From: JAGFIY01 sp964499285
Lineage (GTDB): Bacteria > Bacteroidota > Ignavibacteria > Ignavibacteriales > Melioribacteraceae
Direction of reading: 5' to 3'
Assembly (NCBI GenBank): GCA_964499285.1
Contig: CAZCLA010000028.1
Location: forward strand, 1 to 39,377
Length of the DNA stretch: 39,377 nt
Shown: piece by piece, positions 9,307 to 18,447 of the stretch
How positions within the stretch are numbered: position 1 is the first letter of the stretch
Layout: each line of letters begins with the position of its first letter
Translations under genes and position numbers: made by a program
Notes under the pieces: model-generated
What the model saw: the letters and a program-made list of their open reading frames with translations, nothing else
Databases searched by the model: none
Told to the model about the DNA's origin: nothing

Positions 9307-11568
9307 ATGAAAAGACAATTTTACAACCGAAATACACTGCTTATTTTCGGATTGTTTTCCGTATTAATTTTTCTTTTAACTACCGAAAATAATTTAGCGC
9401 AAAGCAAGAACGGAAAACTGCGTGGAATTGTAACAGATTCTCTTAGCGGTCAACCGTTGTCATTTTGTAATGTCCTAATTGAAGATCTTAACACCGGAGC
9501 TTCAACTGAAGAGAACGGACATTTTTTCATTTCCGCAATTCCCGGTGAACGGGAATACACTTTACTGATTTCTTATGTTGGTTATATTAGTAAAAAACTC
9601 AGTGTTTTTATTGAATCAAATAAGATAACCGAAATTGAGATTCTTCTCGTACCTACCAGCATCGAGATCCAGACAGTAGAGAAAATTGGAACTGTTCCGA
9701 TCGAACAAAATGAAACTGATTTAGGAAAAGATTTAATATCTGTTCAAAGTTTGGAAACGCTGCCAAAAGGTGTTGAAGCCGATATTTTCAGATCTCTTCA
9801 ATTTCTTCCAGGTGTAAGTTCAACCGGGGATGTTTCAGCCCGCTATTATGTAAGAGGCGGTTCAAGCAACCAAAATCTTGTACTGATTGACGGTGTCCCG
9901 ATTTATAATCCTTTCCATGCACTGGGGATGTTCAGCGTGGTTGATCCGGAAATGATTAATAGTGCTGAGTTCTATAAGAGTGCTTTTCCCACGGAATTTG
10001 GCGGAAGAATCTCGTCCGTGATGAAAATTACTACTAAGGAAGGGAACAAAAAAAGATTTGGCGGGAGCGCTGCCGGTAGCTTTCTTACTGCCAAATCAGC
10101 CATTTATGGTCCAATACCGGATGGATCATTTATGCTTACGGGAAGGAAAAGTTATTCAAACAATGTGTTGAAAAATTTTCTTAACGATAAAAATTTACCG
10201 ATTGATTTCTATGATTTCTCATTTAAAGTAAATTATTATAATCCAGATTTTATCGATGATTCAAAATTTATTGTTCACGGATTTTTCAGCAGCGATAAAA
10301 TAAAACACGATTCGCCGTATAAAGAAGATATAAACTGGTCGAATAATATTCTTGGTTTTAAGCGTTTTCAAGTTTATGACGTACCGCTTTATTCTGAATT
10401 CGATATTTATGTTAGTCAGTTTAAGGGTGAGGTCAATCCGAAATTAAGCGGCGGTAAACCTTTGAAAAATGAATTGACTGATCTTTCATTGAGATTTGAT
10501 TTTACATATATATACGACAGCAACGATGAACTTGGTGTTGGATTGAGTATTACGTCAATTAAGTCGAAAATATTTTACATCCATAGGAACGGATTGTTCT
10601 CAGATAGGTCTGATTTTGCTGCAAATATTAGTGTTTACGGTCGTTATAGATATATACGAAACAAAGATTTCGGTCTCGATATTGGAAGCAGAGTTAATCT
10701 TGAAGGCTTCAAATCTGCCGGAAATTTTTTCTTTGAGCCGAGAGTAAATATGACTTGGCTGCCGCTTAAATGGATTCGCTTAAAAGCATCTGCAGGAAGA
10801 TATCAACAAGGGTTAACTACCATAAGCGATGAAAATGAAGTGATATCTCTTTTCGAACCATGGTATTTAATTCCAGAGTATTTGAAGCCGGCAAGAGCAA
10901 CACATTTTAGCAGTGGATTTGATCTGCAGATATGGAAACCATTTACTTTTTCGGTAGAAGGATATTATAAAATCATGGAGCATCTCCCATCCATCAATCA
11001 AGATAAAATTTACGATACTGATCCGGACCTTATTTCGGGTTCTGGCAAATCATATGGGTGGGAATTTTTAGTACGATATACTGAAGATCCTTTTAGCATT
11101 TCGACTGCTTATACATTAGGATGGTCGTATAAGACAGTAGCGGGTTGGAAGTATGAACCAAAATATGATACAAGACATAATCTAAGCATACTTGCAGAGT
11201 ATAATCTTGGCAAAGGTTGGAAAGCAAGTGTTCAATGGTTTTATAATTCGGGAATGCCTTTTACTCCTTCACTCGGTTATTACGACAAATTCTTTTTTGA
11301 CGAGCTTAATACATACCTCGATCAATACGTTGGATACTCGCCATACTTGCTGCTTGGTGATATAAATTCAAAGCGTCTTCCGGATTATCATAGAATGGAT
11401 TTAAGTCTATCAAAAAGAATCGAAATATGGGCATTCAAAATTTATGCGGATATCAGTGTGTTGAATGTTTATGATCGTGCAAATTTATTCTATTTGGACC
11501 GCACAACCGGTGAAAGAGTAAATATGCTTCCGTTTTTAACAACTGCTACACTAAAACTGGAAATATGA
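9307..11568 (+). CDS. TonB-dependent outer-membrane receptor, copy B
   Basis: A second 753-residue TonB-dependent receptor, co-linear with copy A: signal peptide ending near NNLAQ, regulatory-like domain (GKLRGIVTDSLSGQPLSFCN), plug (RYYVRGGSSNQNLVLIDG, FGGRISSV) and a beta-barrel ending TATLKLEI. No STN domain. Plug and barrel landmarks such as NENEVISLFEP-like and YDTRHNLS-like stretches occur in both copies, so they arose by duplication; barrel loop regions differ most. No good ribosome-binding site precedes the ATG, which is usual for these bacteria. The stop overlaps the next gene's start (ATGA). Ligand unknown. Confidence 0.92.
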   Translation: MKRQFYNRNTLLIFGLFSVLIFLLTTENNLAQSKNGKLRGIVTDSLSGQPLSFCNVLIEDLNTGASTEENGHFFISAIPGEREYTLLISYVGYISKKLSVFIESNKITEIEILLVPTSIEIQTVEKIGTVPIEQNETDLGKDLISVQSLETLPKGVEADIFRSLQFLPGVSSTGDVSARYYVRGGSSNQNLVLIDGVPIYNPFHALGMFSVVDPEMINSAEFYKSAFPTEFGGRISSVMKITTKEGNKKRFGGSAAGSFLTAKSAIYGPIPDGSFMLTGRKSYSNNVLKNFLNDKNLPIDFYDFSFKVNYYNPDFIDDSKFIVHGFFSSDKIKHDSPYKEDINWSNNILGFKRFQVYDVPLYSEFDIYVSQFKGEVNPKLSGGKPLKNELTDLSLRFDFTYIYDSNDELGVGLSITSIKSKIFYIHRNGLFSDRSDFAANISVYGRYRYIRNKDFGLDIGSRVNLEGFKSAGNFFFEPRVNMTWLPLKWIRLKASAGRYQQGLTTISDENEVISLFEPWYLIPEYLKPARATHFSSGFDLQIWKPFTFSVEGYYKIMEHLPSINQDKIYDTDPDLISGSGKSYGWEFLVRYTEDPFSISTAYTLGWSYKTVAGWKYEPKYDTRHNLSILAEYNLGKGWKASVQWFYNSGMPFTPSLGYYDKFFFDELNTYLDQYVGYSPYLLLGDINSKRLPDYHRMDLSLSKRIEIWAFKIYADISVLNVYDRANLFYLDRTTGERVNMLPFLTTATLKLEI

Positions 11569-12530
11569 TAAGATCAATAATTATATCGTTATTATTCGTT
11601 ATTTCTTTTCTATTAATTTCCTGCGAGGAAAACGTAGATCCTGCTGCTGAATTTAGAGAACAGTATGCATTAAATTGTGTTATCAGAGGTGATTCAACTT
11701 TTCAAATAGCAAGATTATTCAAGAGTTATCCGTTAAGTAGTTTGGAAAATGGAACTGATCCATTCCTCACCGGAGCTGAGATTAGACTTTGGGATGATCC
11801 GAGGTACAATGATAAAGTATATTTCTTCCGCGATACTTTAATTGAAAGAACTGATACTGCCTCATACAATACATTAATTCGTGCTTATTATCTTGATGGT
11901 TTCAAACCCCGAGCTGAACAATTTATTGAGATTGAGGCTATATTAAGCGATGGTAAAAGACTTTATTCTTCGACAAAAACTCCTTCTCATTTAGAATTTG
12001 AGATAGATTATTTTATACCTCCAAGCGAGCCTGGGAAACAATATATTGCTTTCGAATGGATATTTACTGAGGGAGAGAGGATTGTTGAACCGCAGCTGAC
12101 TCTCTATTACACAAAAAGGGATGATAATGGGATAGAACATTTAGTTACTAAGTCCCTTCCGGCAGCTCTTTCGGATGAGCATGGTTTCATTGAAGAAGTA
12201 TATCCGAAACCGACATTTGAAGACCATGTTTATTTTAACTTGGATGCTGTCGGAAAGGCAGTTGAGAATATCTCGAAAGATGATCCGCAAAAAAGCAATT
12301 ATAGAATTCTTTATGCTGAAGCATCTTTCCTAGTATATGATAAAAACCTTTCAAGTTATTATGCATCATCTCAAAATTTATTGGATGATTATACAATAAG
12401 AATTGATGATATTGATTTCAGTAACATTGAGGGAGGGAAAGGCTTGTTCGGATCATTTATTAGACAAGATTTTCGTATTCAGTTTAGAACAAATTATATT
12501 ACAAGTTTTGGTTATCTCCCCGGCAAGTAA
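11565..12530 (+). CDS. DUF4249-type lipoprotein, copy B
   Basis: A 321-residue lipoprotein with lipobox LLISC (Cys20) followed by Glu-Glu-Asn. Like copy A it opens its mature part with ALNCVIRGDSTFQIARLFKSY and closes with DFSNIEGGKGLFGSF, so it is a DUF4249 paralogue. It overlaps the upstream receptor by four bases, and its stop codon is followed immediately by the next ATG, indicating a single operon. It is presumably the outer-leaflet or surface partner of receptor B. Confidence 0.82.
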   Translation: MIRSIIISLLFVISFLLISCEENVDPAAEFREQYALNCVIRGDSTFQIARLFKSYPLSSLENGTDPFLTGAEIRLWDDPRYNDKVYFFRDTLIERTDTASYNTLIRAYYLDGFKPRAEQFIEIEAILSDGKRLYSSTKTPSHLEFEIDYFIPPSEPGKQYIAFEWIFTEGERIVEPQLTLYYTKRDDNGIEHLVTKSLPAALSDEHGFIEEVYPKPTFEDHVYFNLDAVGKAVENISKDDPQKSNYRILYAEASFLVYDKNLSSYYASSQNLLDDYTIRIDDIDFSNIEGGKGLFGSFIRQDFRIQFRTNYITSFGYLPGK

Positions 12531-13985
12531 ATGAAAAATTTCGACAAGGTCATATTATATCTTTCTTTCGTGCTTTTTTTTACTGCAGTTGTCAGTTGCG
12601 ACGAAGATCTATCCTCCACAAAACCCGAAGAAAAAATTCACAACGGGATGATTTTTGTCGATTCTAATCCTCAAGGAATAAAGATATTTCTCAACGAAAA
12701 GAATACCGGCTATCTAACACCCGATACTCTAAAATGGCTGCAGGAAGGACTTTATGGTATAACTCTTAAAAATGATTTGTTACGAGATACTTTTATTGTG
12801 TCGTCTGCAGTTGATGGAAAAGTGCAAGAATTATTCGTGGATTATTACTCTAATCCAAAAATGAGGGGAAAAATAAGTTGCTTAAGTGTGCCTGAAGGTG
12901 CCGATATCTATCTTAATGATGTGTTTACCGGAAAGATAACACCTGATACTCTTGTCGATCTGTTCCCAATGGAATATAAATTAAAATTTATGAAAGAAAA
13001 TCACAGATCGGATAGTTTAATCTCGACAGTACTCAGCAACAAAGTGACTCATGCAGTTTTAACCCTAGCTGATACTTCTCTTTGGGTGGATTATCACAGC
13101 GGTAACTCTGGACTATCATCTAACTTTGTATCTGCCATCGAGTTCGATAAAAAAAATAATTTGTGGATAGGAACTCAAGACAGAGGATTAATTTATCATA
13201 ATTCTGAAAATTGGGTAATCTATAATACATCAAATTCGATTCTGCCAAGCGAAAGAATTCAAAAAATTATCTCACACGAAGATGAAATCTGGGTTGGAAC
13301 GATAGCTGGTATTGTTAGAATAATCAACGATTCATGGGATTTAATAACTAAGTCGAATTCACCTCTTTCGTCTGATTATATTGAAGATTTAGCAATCGAC
13401 CACAATGGTGTTCTTTGGATCGCAACGGACGATGGACTTGCCAGTTTTTATACTGGGAGTTGGAATTTATTCGTTCCCGATAATTCGGAAATTCCGGGGA
13501 GATATATAACCTCTATCGCGGTGGATGATTTAAATAATAAGTGGATCGGAACATTGAATAATGGGATTGCAATGTTCGATGGGAATGCTTTTACAATCTA
13601 TTCGGAAAACAATGGTGCAATTGTAAATGACAAAATTCAAGATATTTCGATCAGGCAGAATGGTGAGGTTTGGGCCGCGCACATTCCGATACAGAGTAAA
13701 ATAGAAAATGTAAGCTATTATTCAGACGAGCAATGGAGAGTCCCGAACTTTGATTCACAGTTGAAAAAGGTTAATAGGATTTTTTGTGACGATCTAAATT
13801 TTGTATGGATATTAACTGAAGGTGGAATTTATTTAAACAAATTCTCGGGTGCAGTGACTCTTTATAACAAAGATAACTCACGAATAATTGTAAATAATAT
13901 ATCAGATGCTGCCCGTGATAAAGCCGGTAACATTTGGTTCGCTCAACTTGGCGGAGGTATCGTAAAATTCAAAGGTGCAAAATAA
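12531..13985 (+). CDS. Lipoprotein with PEGA-like repeats and propeller, copy B
   Basis: A 484-residue lipoprotein (lipobox AVVSC, Cys23, then Asp-Glu-Asp). Two PEGA-like repeats (VDSNPQGIKIFLNEKNTG; SVPEGADIYLNDVFTGK) are followed by seven propeller repeats with LWIGTQDRG, IWVGTIAG, LWIATDDG, KWIGTLNNG, VWAAH, VWILTEGG and IWFAQLGGG cores. It is the third member of the family in the window and lies last in the second cassette, directly abutting the DUF4249 gene. It is more distant from A1 and A2 than they are from each other. Function unknown; most likely surface-exposed. Confidence 0.85.
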   Translation: MKNFDKVILYLSFVLFFTAVVSCDEDLSSTKPEEKIHNGMIFVDSNPQGIKIFLNEKNTGYLTPDTLKWLQEGLYGITLKNDLLRDTFIVSSAVDGKVQELFVDYYSNPKMRGKISCLSVPEGADIYLNDVFTGKITPDTLVDLFPMEYKLKFMKENHRSDSLISTVLSNKVTHAVLTLADTSLWVDYHSGNSGLSSNFVSAIEFDKKNNLWIGTQDRGLIYHNSENWVIYNTSNSILPSERIQKIISHEDEIWVGTIAGIVRIINDSWDLITKSNSPLSSDYIEDLAIDHNGVLWIATDDGLASFYTGSWNLFVPDNSEIPGRYITSIAVDDLNNKWIGTLNNGIAMFDGNAFTIYSENNGAIVNDKIQDISIRQNGEVWAAHIPIQSKIENVSYYSDEQWRVPNFDSQLKKVNRIFCDDLNFVWILTEGGIYLNKFSGAVTLYNKDNSRIIVNNISDAARDKAGNIWFAQLGGGIVKFKGAK

Positions 13986-14044
13986 TCTTGGTTGGATTCT
14001 TTATTTTTATCAATTAACTTAACCTCCAAAAACAAACAAATCAA

Positions 14045-15619
14045 TTGAATCCACACATAAAATTAGATTATGATTATATAATAATTGGAAGCGGATTCGG
14101 CGGTTCAGTTGCCGCACTGCGTCTGACCGAAAAGGGTTATAAAGTACTCGTAATCGAGAAAGGTAAATGGTATAAATCTCAAGATTTTCCAAAATCAAAC
14201 TGGAATATTAAAAGATGGTTGTGGATTCCGTTCTTAAAGTGTTATGGTTTCTTTAAGATTACTTTCTACAGACATGTCGGAATCCTTTCCGGAGTTGGTG
14301 TCGGAGGTGGTTCGTTAGTCTATGCAAATACATTACCTGTTCCCAAAAAGGAATTTTTTCATTCAGGAAATTGGGCTGGCTTGGCAGATTGGGAAAATGA
14401 ACTTCGTGAATTTTATTCTACCGCTAAACGCATGCTCGGGGCTGCAAAAAATCCTATAATGGAAATTGGTGATAAGGTATTAAAAGAGATTGCCGAGGAA
14501 ATTGATAAGGGAAATGGGTTTGAATCTGCTGAAGTCGGAGTATTTTTTGGTGAGCCGAACAAAAGTGTAAAAGATCCTTACTTTAATGGTGAGGGTCCCG
14601 ATAGAAGCGGATGTACATTCTGCGGTGGTTGTATGATAGGCTGCCGCGAAAATGCGAAGAACACTCTTGATAAAAACTACTTGTACTTAGCACAGAAATA
14701 TGGTGCAGAAATCCTCGCAGAGAAGGAAGTGTTTAATGTTGAGCAGCATGAAACATCGGACATAACCGGTTACAAAATTGAATGGAAGTCGTCAACAAAA
14801 TTGATTAAGAGAAAAAGTAGCGCTACTGCCGGAGGAATTGTTTTTGCGGGCGGAGTGATCGGTACTGTTCCGCTTCTGTTAAAACTGAAGAGTACGACTT
14901 TGCCTAATCTTTCAGATAGAGTTGGTGATTTTGTACGAACTAACTCAGAAAGTTTAATGGGGGTTGTAGCTCCTAATAAGAAGTATAAATTTTCTGATGG
15001 GATAGCAATTAGTTCAATATTGCACACGGATGAATACAGTCATCTTGAGCCTGTAAGATATCCGTCCGGTTCTGGTTTCTGGCGTTTACAGATGGCACCT
15101 TTGACCGTAGGAAGTAACTTTTTATCAAGATTATTGAACGCTGTACTTGAAGTAATTAAACACCCGGTAAAATATTTCAAATTGTTTTCAGTCAGAAATT
15201 GGGCTGATCGAACACAGATTTTATTGTTTATGCGTAGTCTTAACGGTACAATAAAGTTCAAACCGGGTCTTATTAGAATGAAATCACAAAAGGGTGAGGG
15301 AGAGCTTCCGACTGCATTTCTGCCCGAAGCAAAAGAATTTGCATCAAAATTTGCAGAAAAAGTAAATGGAACTCCCGGAGCATTGCTAAGTGAAATTATT
15401 CTTGGAATTCCGACCACGGCTCATATTCTTGGCGGAGCAGTAATGGGAGCAAGTCGGGAGCACGGTGTAATAGACAAAGACAACAAAATATATGGTTATG
15501 ACAATATGTACGTCTGCGACGGTTCAATGATTTCATCCAATCCAGGTGTGAATCCTTCGCTTACTATAACCGCGGTAAGCGAGAGAGCAATGAGTAAAAT
15601 CCCGGCGAAAGTTATCTAA
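14045..15619 (+). CDS. GMC-family oxidoreductase, cholesterol-oxidase-like, TTG start
   Basis: A 524-residue FAD-dependent oxidoreductase. The FAD Rossmann motif GSGFGG spans residues 15-20, GVGVGGGSLVYANT follows, and the C-terminal GMC signature holds the HILGG histidine and the NPGVNPSLTITA asparagine expected at the active site. Residues Cys190, Cys193, Cys196 and Cys200 form CX2CX2CX3C, as in cholesterol-oxidase-like relatives. The reading frame offers no ATG before the FAD motif; the TTG at 14045 (MNPHIKLDYDY) is the only sensible start, and no Shine-Dalgarno sequence is visible. It converges on, and overlaps by 8 bp, the patatin gene. The substrate, probably a hydrophobic alcohol or sterol-like compound, cannot be named. 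Confidence 0.85.
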   Translation: MNPHIKLDYDYIIIGSGFGGSVAALRLTEKGYKVLVIEKGKWYKSQDFPKSNWNIKRWLWIPFLKCYGFFKITFYRHVGILSGVGVGGGSLVYANTLPVPKKEFFHSGNWAGLADWENELREFYSTAKRMLGAAKNPIMEIGDKVLKEIAEEIDKGNGFESAEVGVFFGEPNKSVKDPYFNGEGPDRSGCTFCGGCMIGCRENAKNTLDKNYLYLAQKYGAEILAEKEVFNVEQHETSDITGYKIEWKSSTKLIKRKSSATAGGIVFAGGVIGTVPLLLKLKSTTLPNLSDRVGDFVRTNSESLMGVVAPNKKYKFSDGIAISSILHTDEYSHLEPVRYPSGSGFWRLQMAPLTVGSNFLSRLLNAVLEVIKHPVKYFKLFSVRNWADRTQILLFMRSLNGTIKFKPGLIRMKSQKGEGELPTAFLPEAKEFASKFAEKVNGTPGALLSEIILGIPTTAHILGGAVMGASREHGVIDKDNKIYGYDNMYVCDGSMISSNPGVNPSLTITAVSERAMSKIPAKVI

Positions 15620-16439
15620 GAAATTTTTCCAATTTTTTCTTCAGTTCCGATTTGTATTTCTTTGATTCCTTGTAAATATATTCTGCCTTCATAAATTCAA
15701 AAACTCTTACATCTTCAATGTCGGTATTGATTAAAATATCCGGTTGAATGTGTTTAAGTTTCTCACTTAATATTGAATTCTGCATTATCTGAAATGTCGA
15801 AAAAAGTACTTCGTAAGCAGGCGGCATCTCGGTGTGAGTTTTAAATTTTGATTTGGCAAGCACATTTATTCCAACAACAACATCGCATTTCTCTTTTATT
15901 ATATCAAAAGGAAGCGGGTTAACTAATCCGCCGTCAACATAAAGATATTTATTACGAGTAACTGGTGTAAATATTCCCGGAAGAGAGTAGCTTGCTTTCA
16001 CCGCAGAATAAAGATCTCCGCTGTCAAATACAGCTTGTTCTCTTGTATATAAATTAGTTGCAACAACACTTAGAGGAATTTTTAATTCCTCGAATTTTTC
16101 GATTCCAATTTCTTCGGATAGGTAGCTGAGAAATTTTTCACCCTTTAAAATTCCACCGGGCTTTATTTCAACATCAACAAAATCAAGAATTTTCTTGAAG
16201 TCTGAATTCTTAAAGACTTCCCAAAAGTTTCCGGTTTTAGAAAGAAGTTTGTTGTAAATAGATTCTTTTATTTCTTTTGTCGAAAAACCGGCGGCAATAG
16301 CTGCTCCGATTACAGCACCAACACTAGTTCCCGAAATTATTGATGGGAAAATTCCCAATTCCTCAAATGCTTCGAATATTGTTATATGAGCCAAACCTCT
16401 TGCTCCGCCGGAACCAAGTGCCAAACCGATTTTCTTCAT
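15612..16439 (-). CDS. Patatin-like phospholipase, RssA-like
   Basis: A 275-residue serine hydrolase of the bacterial patatin family. It shows the oxyanion motif GSGGARG (residues 9-15), the nucleophile elbow GTSVG with Ser39, and the DGG motif with catalytic Asp169, so the Ser-Asp dyad is complete. There is no signal peptide and the protein is short, like cytoplasmic RssA/YchK-type proteins rather than the barrel-fused outer-membrane forms. AGGAAAA precedes the ATG. The 3' end overlaps that of the GMC oxidoreductase on the other strand. It probably cleaves acyl esters of phospholipids. Confidence 0.9.
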   Translation of the reverse strand: MKKIGLALGSGGARGLAHITIFEAFEELGIFPSIISGTSVGAVIGAAIAAGFSTKEIKESIYNKLLSKTGNFWEVFKNSDFKKILDFVDVEIKPGGILKGEKFLSYLSEEIGIEKFEELKIPLSVVATNLYTREQAVFDSGDLYSAVKASYSLPGIFTPVTRNKYLYVDGGLVNPLPFDIIKEKCDVVVGINVLAKSKFKTHTEMPPAYEVLFSTFQIMQNSILSEKLKHIQPDILINTDIEDVRVFEFMKAEYIYKESKKYKSELKKKLEKFLR

Positions 16440-16880
16440 ATCAGAATTTTCCTATCGGGAGATTGCAATGAAAAAAAACTAGAGCGTAAATGCTTTTTAT
16501 ATTACCAAAATACAAATTAAAAACCATAAAATGGTCGAATAACTTAATAGAGTCTTACGACAGAAGAAAATAATTTAAGTTGATGATCGAAAAGAATGCA
16601 TAAAAGTTGTAGATTGCTAAAAGCGACGATAAGGGAGAACCTTGGAATTGTCTTTCTATAAATTCATCCGGAAATACGGCACCGAAATTTGTGAGAAGTG
16701 CATCGCTAAAATTTTATGAGATGGACGTCAGAGGAGTTGCTGCGTTTGTTGATTATGATTTGGAAGCTTGCTGTTATTCTGTTGAATTTAGTCAAAGTGG
16801 AACTGATGTTAGTTTAGCAAGTTTAATTTAGTTCTACAAAATGGAAACAATCAATGTTGTCAAAACATGAACAGTCGAAT
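16440..16880. other. 441-bp stretch without a convincing intact gene
   Basis: Between the patatin gene's start and the small membrane protein's stop there is no ORF with a normal start and family match. The only protein-like reading is the start-less stretch at 16613-16831, listed separately. No RNA gene, terminator hairpin or repeat was recognised. Confidence 0.5.
16613..16831 (+). pseudogene. Possible remnant of a small gene (start-less reading frame)
   Basis: A 72-codon open frame directly after a stop codon. It reads like real protein (for example FVRSASLKFYEMDVRGVAAF and DYDLEACCYSVEFSQSG) but has no ATG before residue 37; a GTG at 16691 is the next alternative. The composition is balanced and not repetitive. 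No family was recognised. It could be the 3' end of a decayed gene or a short gene with a non-standard start; chance is not excluded. Confidence 0.25.
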
Positions 16881-17210
16881 TTATTTTTGATTCTCATCTT
16901 CTGGTAAAATTATCTCTTCGTCTTCATCAGCTTTTCTTTTTTCCGTTTTAGCAGCTTTCTTGAATTTCACAACTGCTCGCGTCGAGTAATATAGTGTAAT
17001 AAATGTCGAAACCGCAAAACAAATCACCGCAACTCCACTGAATTGAAGCAGCATCCACTCTAAGCCGAATTTTGCTAAACCTTCTTCCACAATTGTTTCG
17101 ATGACAAAATAATCAATTACCACCCAAGTTAAAGACAGTATTCCGAGCATCAGAGTAATAATAGAATTTGTTTTCAATCTAGCTAGTATTTTTTCCATCG
17201 CGGCATCCAT
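16881..17210 (-). CDS. Small membrane protein with two transmembrane segments
   Basis: A 109-residue protein with two hydrophobic helices, about residues 17-38 (ITLMLGILSLTWVVIDYFVI) and 53-75 (LLQFSGVAVICFAVSTFITL), followed by a charged lysine- and glutamate-rich cytoplasmic tail. Two ATGs are possible: 17210 and 17198 (MEKILARL); neither has a strong ribosome-binding site. It is transcribed divergently from the IPT/PA14 lipoprotein. No family was recognised, and no function is proposed. Confidence 0.65.
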   Translation of the reverse strand: MDAAMEKILARLKTNSIITLMLGILSLTWVVIDYFVIETIVEEGLAKFGLEWMLLQFSGVAVICFAVSTFITLYYSTRAVVKFKKAAKTEKRKADEDEEIILPEDENQK

Positions 17211-17390
17211 TTCTTTTTTTTACAAAGATAAAGAAAAAGTTATTATGAAGATTACAAATTACTTTAAAGTAAATAATAAATAAGAGATAATCACTCTTGT
17301 TATACAAAGTTAAATAATTCTGATTGAGTTTGAGATAACAATAATCTACATTAAAAGAAATACAATTAAATAAGAATTTAGAAACCAAAC

Positions 17391-18293
17391 ATGGACAACA
17401 AAATGAAATTGTCACTTAGAAGTGCAATTACTCTCATTTTAATTTTAATATTATTTATTTCGTGCGACGAAAATAGTTCGACTGATCCAGTCGATGAAGA
17501 ATATCCCGCCGCACCGGTAATTTCAAGTGTATTCCCGAGAATTGTAATTCCTCAAGGTTATCTTTATATCTCAGGTGAAAATTTTGGACAAACCAAAGAG
17601 AATCTTACTGTGAAGTTTAAAAATTCCGTAACCTCGGCAGAAGTAAGTGCATCTGTTGAATCAGTCATCGCAACAAAAATAACTGTGATTGTTCCCACCA
17701 CTTTAGATACAACAGGTGTAGCTTATTCAGTCAAAGTAACAACTCCTAAAGGTGATGCAGAATTATTATCAGCATTAATTTATGCTATTTCGTCTTCAGC
17801 TTTTGGAGATGAATTATTACCGGGTAAAGGTTTAGTGGGTAAGGTTTATGGACTTCCGATGAATACAAATGCACTTCCGGATTTTGATCAAATGAATTAT
17901 CAAACACTTATTCTCGCTCCTAAACTTGATGTGCCAACAAGACATTTTACTGCCGGATTTCCGGGAGTACCAGGCGGTTTGGTTGAGTGGTTTGGAATTC
18001 GATTTGAGGCTCAACTTGAAATTGTTCAAGCCGGCAGTTATAACTTTAGCATCGGATCTGACGATGGGGGAATTTTATATATAAACGGAATCGAGATAGC
18101 CAATAACGATGGAGTTCATCCTTACCGGGAAAGTAATGGTGATATTACTTTAACGAGCGGTGTGCATACTATAAGAGTCGATTATTTTCAAGGACCTCGA
18201 ACTCAGATTGCATTAAGACTTTTCTGGACTCCTCCCGGGGGGATGGAAGAAATAGTTCCGAGAGAGGTTTTTATTTTACCTGAATCATTTTAA
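17391..18293 (+). CDS. IPT/TIG plus PA14-domain lipoprotein
   Basis: A 300-residue lipoprotein (lipobox LFISC, Cys25, followed by Asp-Glu-Asn). Residues about 40-135 form an IPT/TIG immunoglobulin-like domain (PVISSVFPRIVIPQGYLYIS and ENFGQTKENLTVKF). Residues about 145-298 form a PA14 domain: FGIRFEAQLEI, YNFSIGSDDGGILYINGIEI, HTIRVDYFQGP and IALRLFWTPP are classical PA14 strands. PA14 domains often bind glycans, so a surface carbohydrate- or polymer-binding role is likely. A second in-frame ATG at 17403 would shorten the signal peptide to a more typical length. It stands alone, with no enzyme domain attached. Confidence 0.85.
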   Translation: MDNKMKLSLRSAITLILILILFISCDENSSTDPVDEEYPAAPVISSVFPRIVIPQGYLYISGENFGQTKENLTVKFKNSVTSAEVSASVESVIATKITVIVPTTLDTTGVAYSVKVTTPKGDAELLSALIYAISSSAFGDELLPGKGLVGKVYGLPMNTNALPDFDQMNYQTLILAPKLDVPTRHFTAGFPGVPGGLVEWFGIRFEAQLEIVQAGSYNFSIGSDDGGILYINGIEIANNDGVHPYRESNGDITLTSGVHTIRVDYFQGPRTQIALRLFWTPPGGMEEIVPREVFILPESF

Positions 18294-18336
18294 TAAATTT
18301 AGGTGAAATATTTTTACGAAGAATTGACAATAAAAA

Positions 18337-18427
18337 AAGAGTGAACGGTAAATATATAGATTTAAGCATTCCCGACGGATTATAGGAAGTTATTTTTTTA
18401 GCTAAAAATTATTTTCCGATCACTCTT
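18337..18427. repeat. Imperfect 12-bp inverted repeat between convergent genes
   Basis: AAGAGTGAACGG at 18337-18348 and CCGATCACTCTT at 18416-18427 are inverted copies matching at 11 of 12 positions, enclosing 67 bp. They lie between the ends of the IPT/PA14 gene and citF. The layout could be a tiny non-coding element with terminal repeats or a long hairpin ending both transcripts. Confidence 0.45.
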
Positions 18428-18447
18428 ACTAATTTCTCAAGAGGGGT

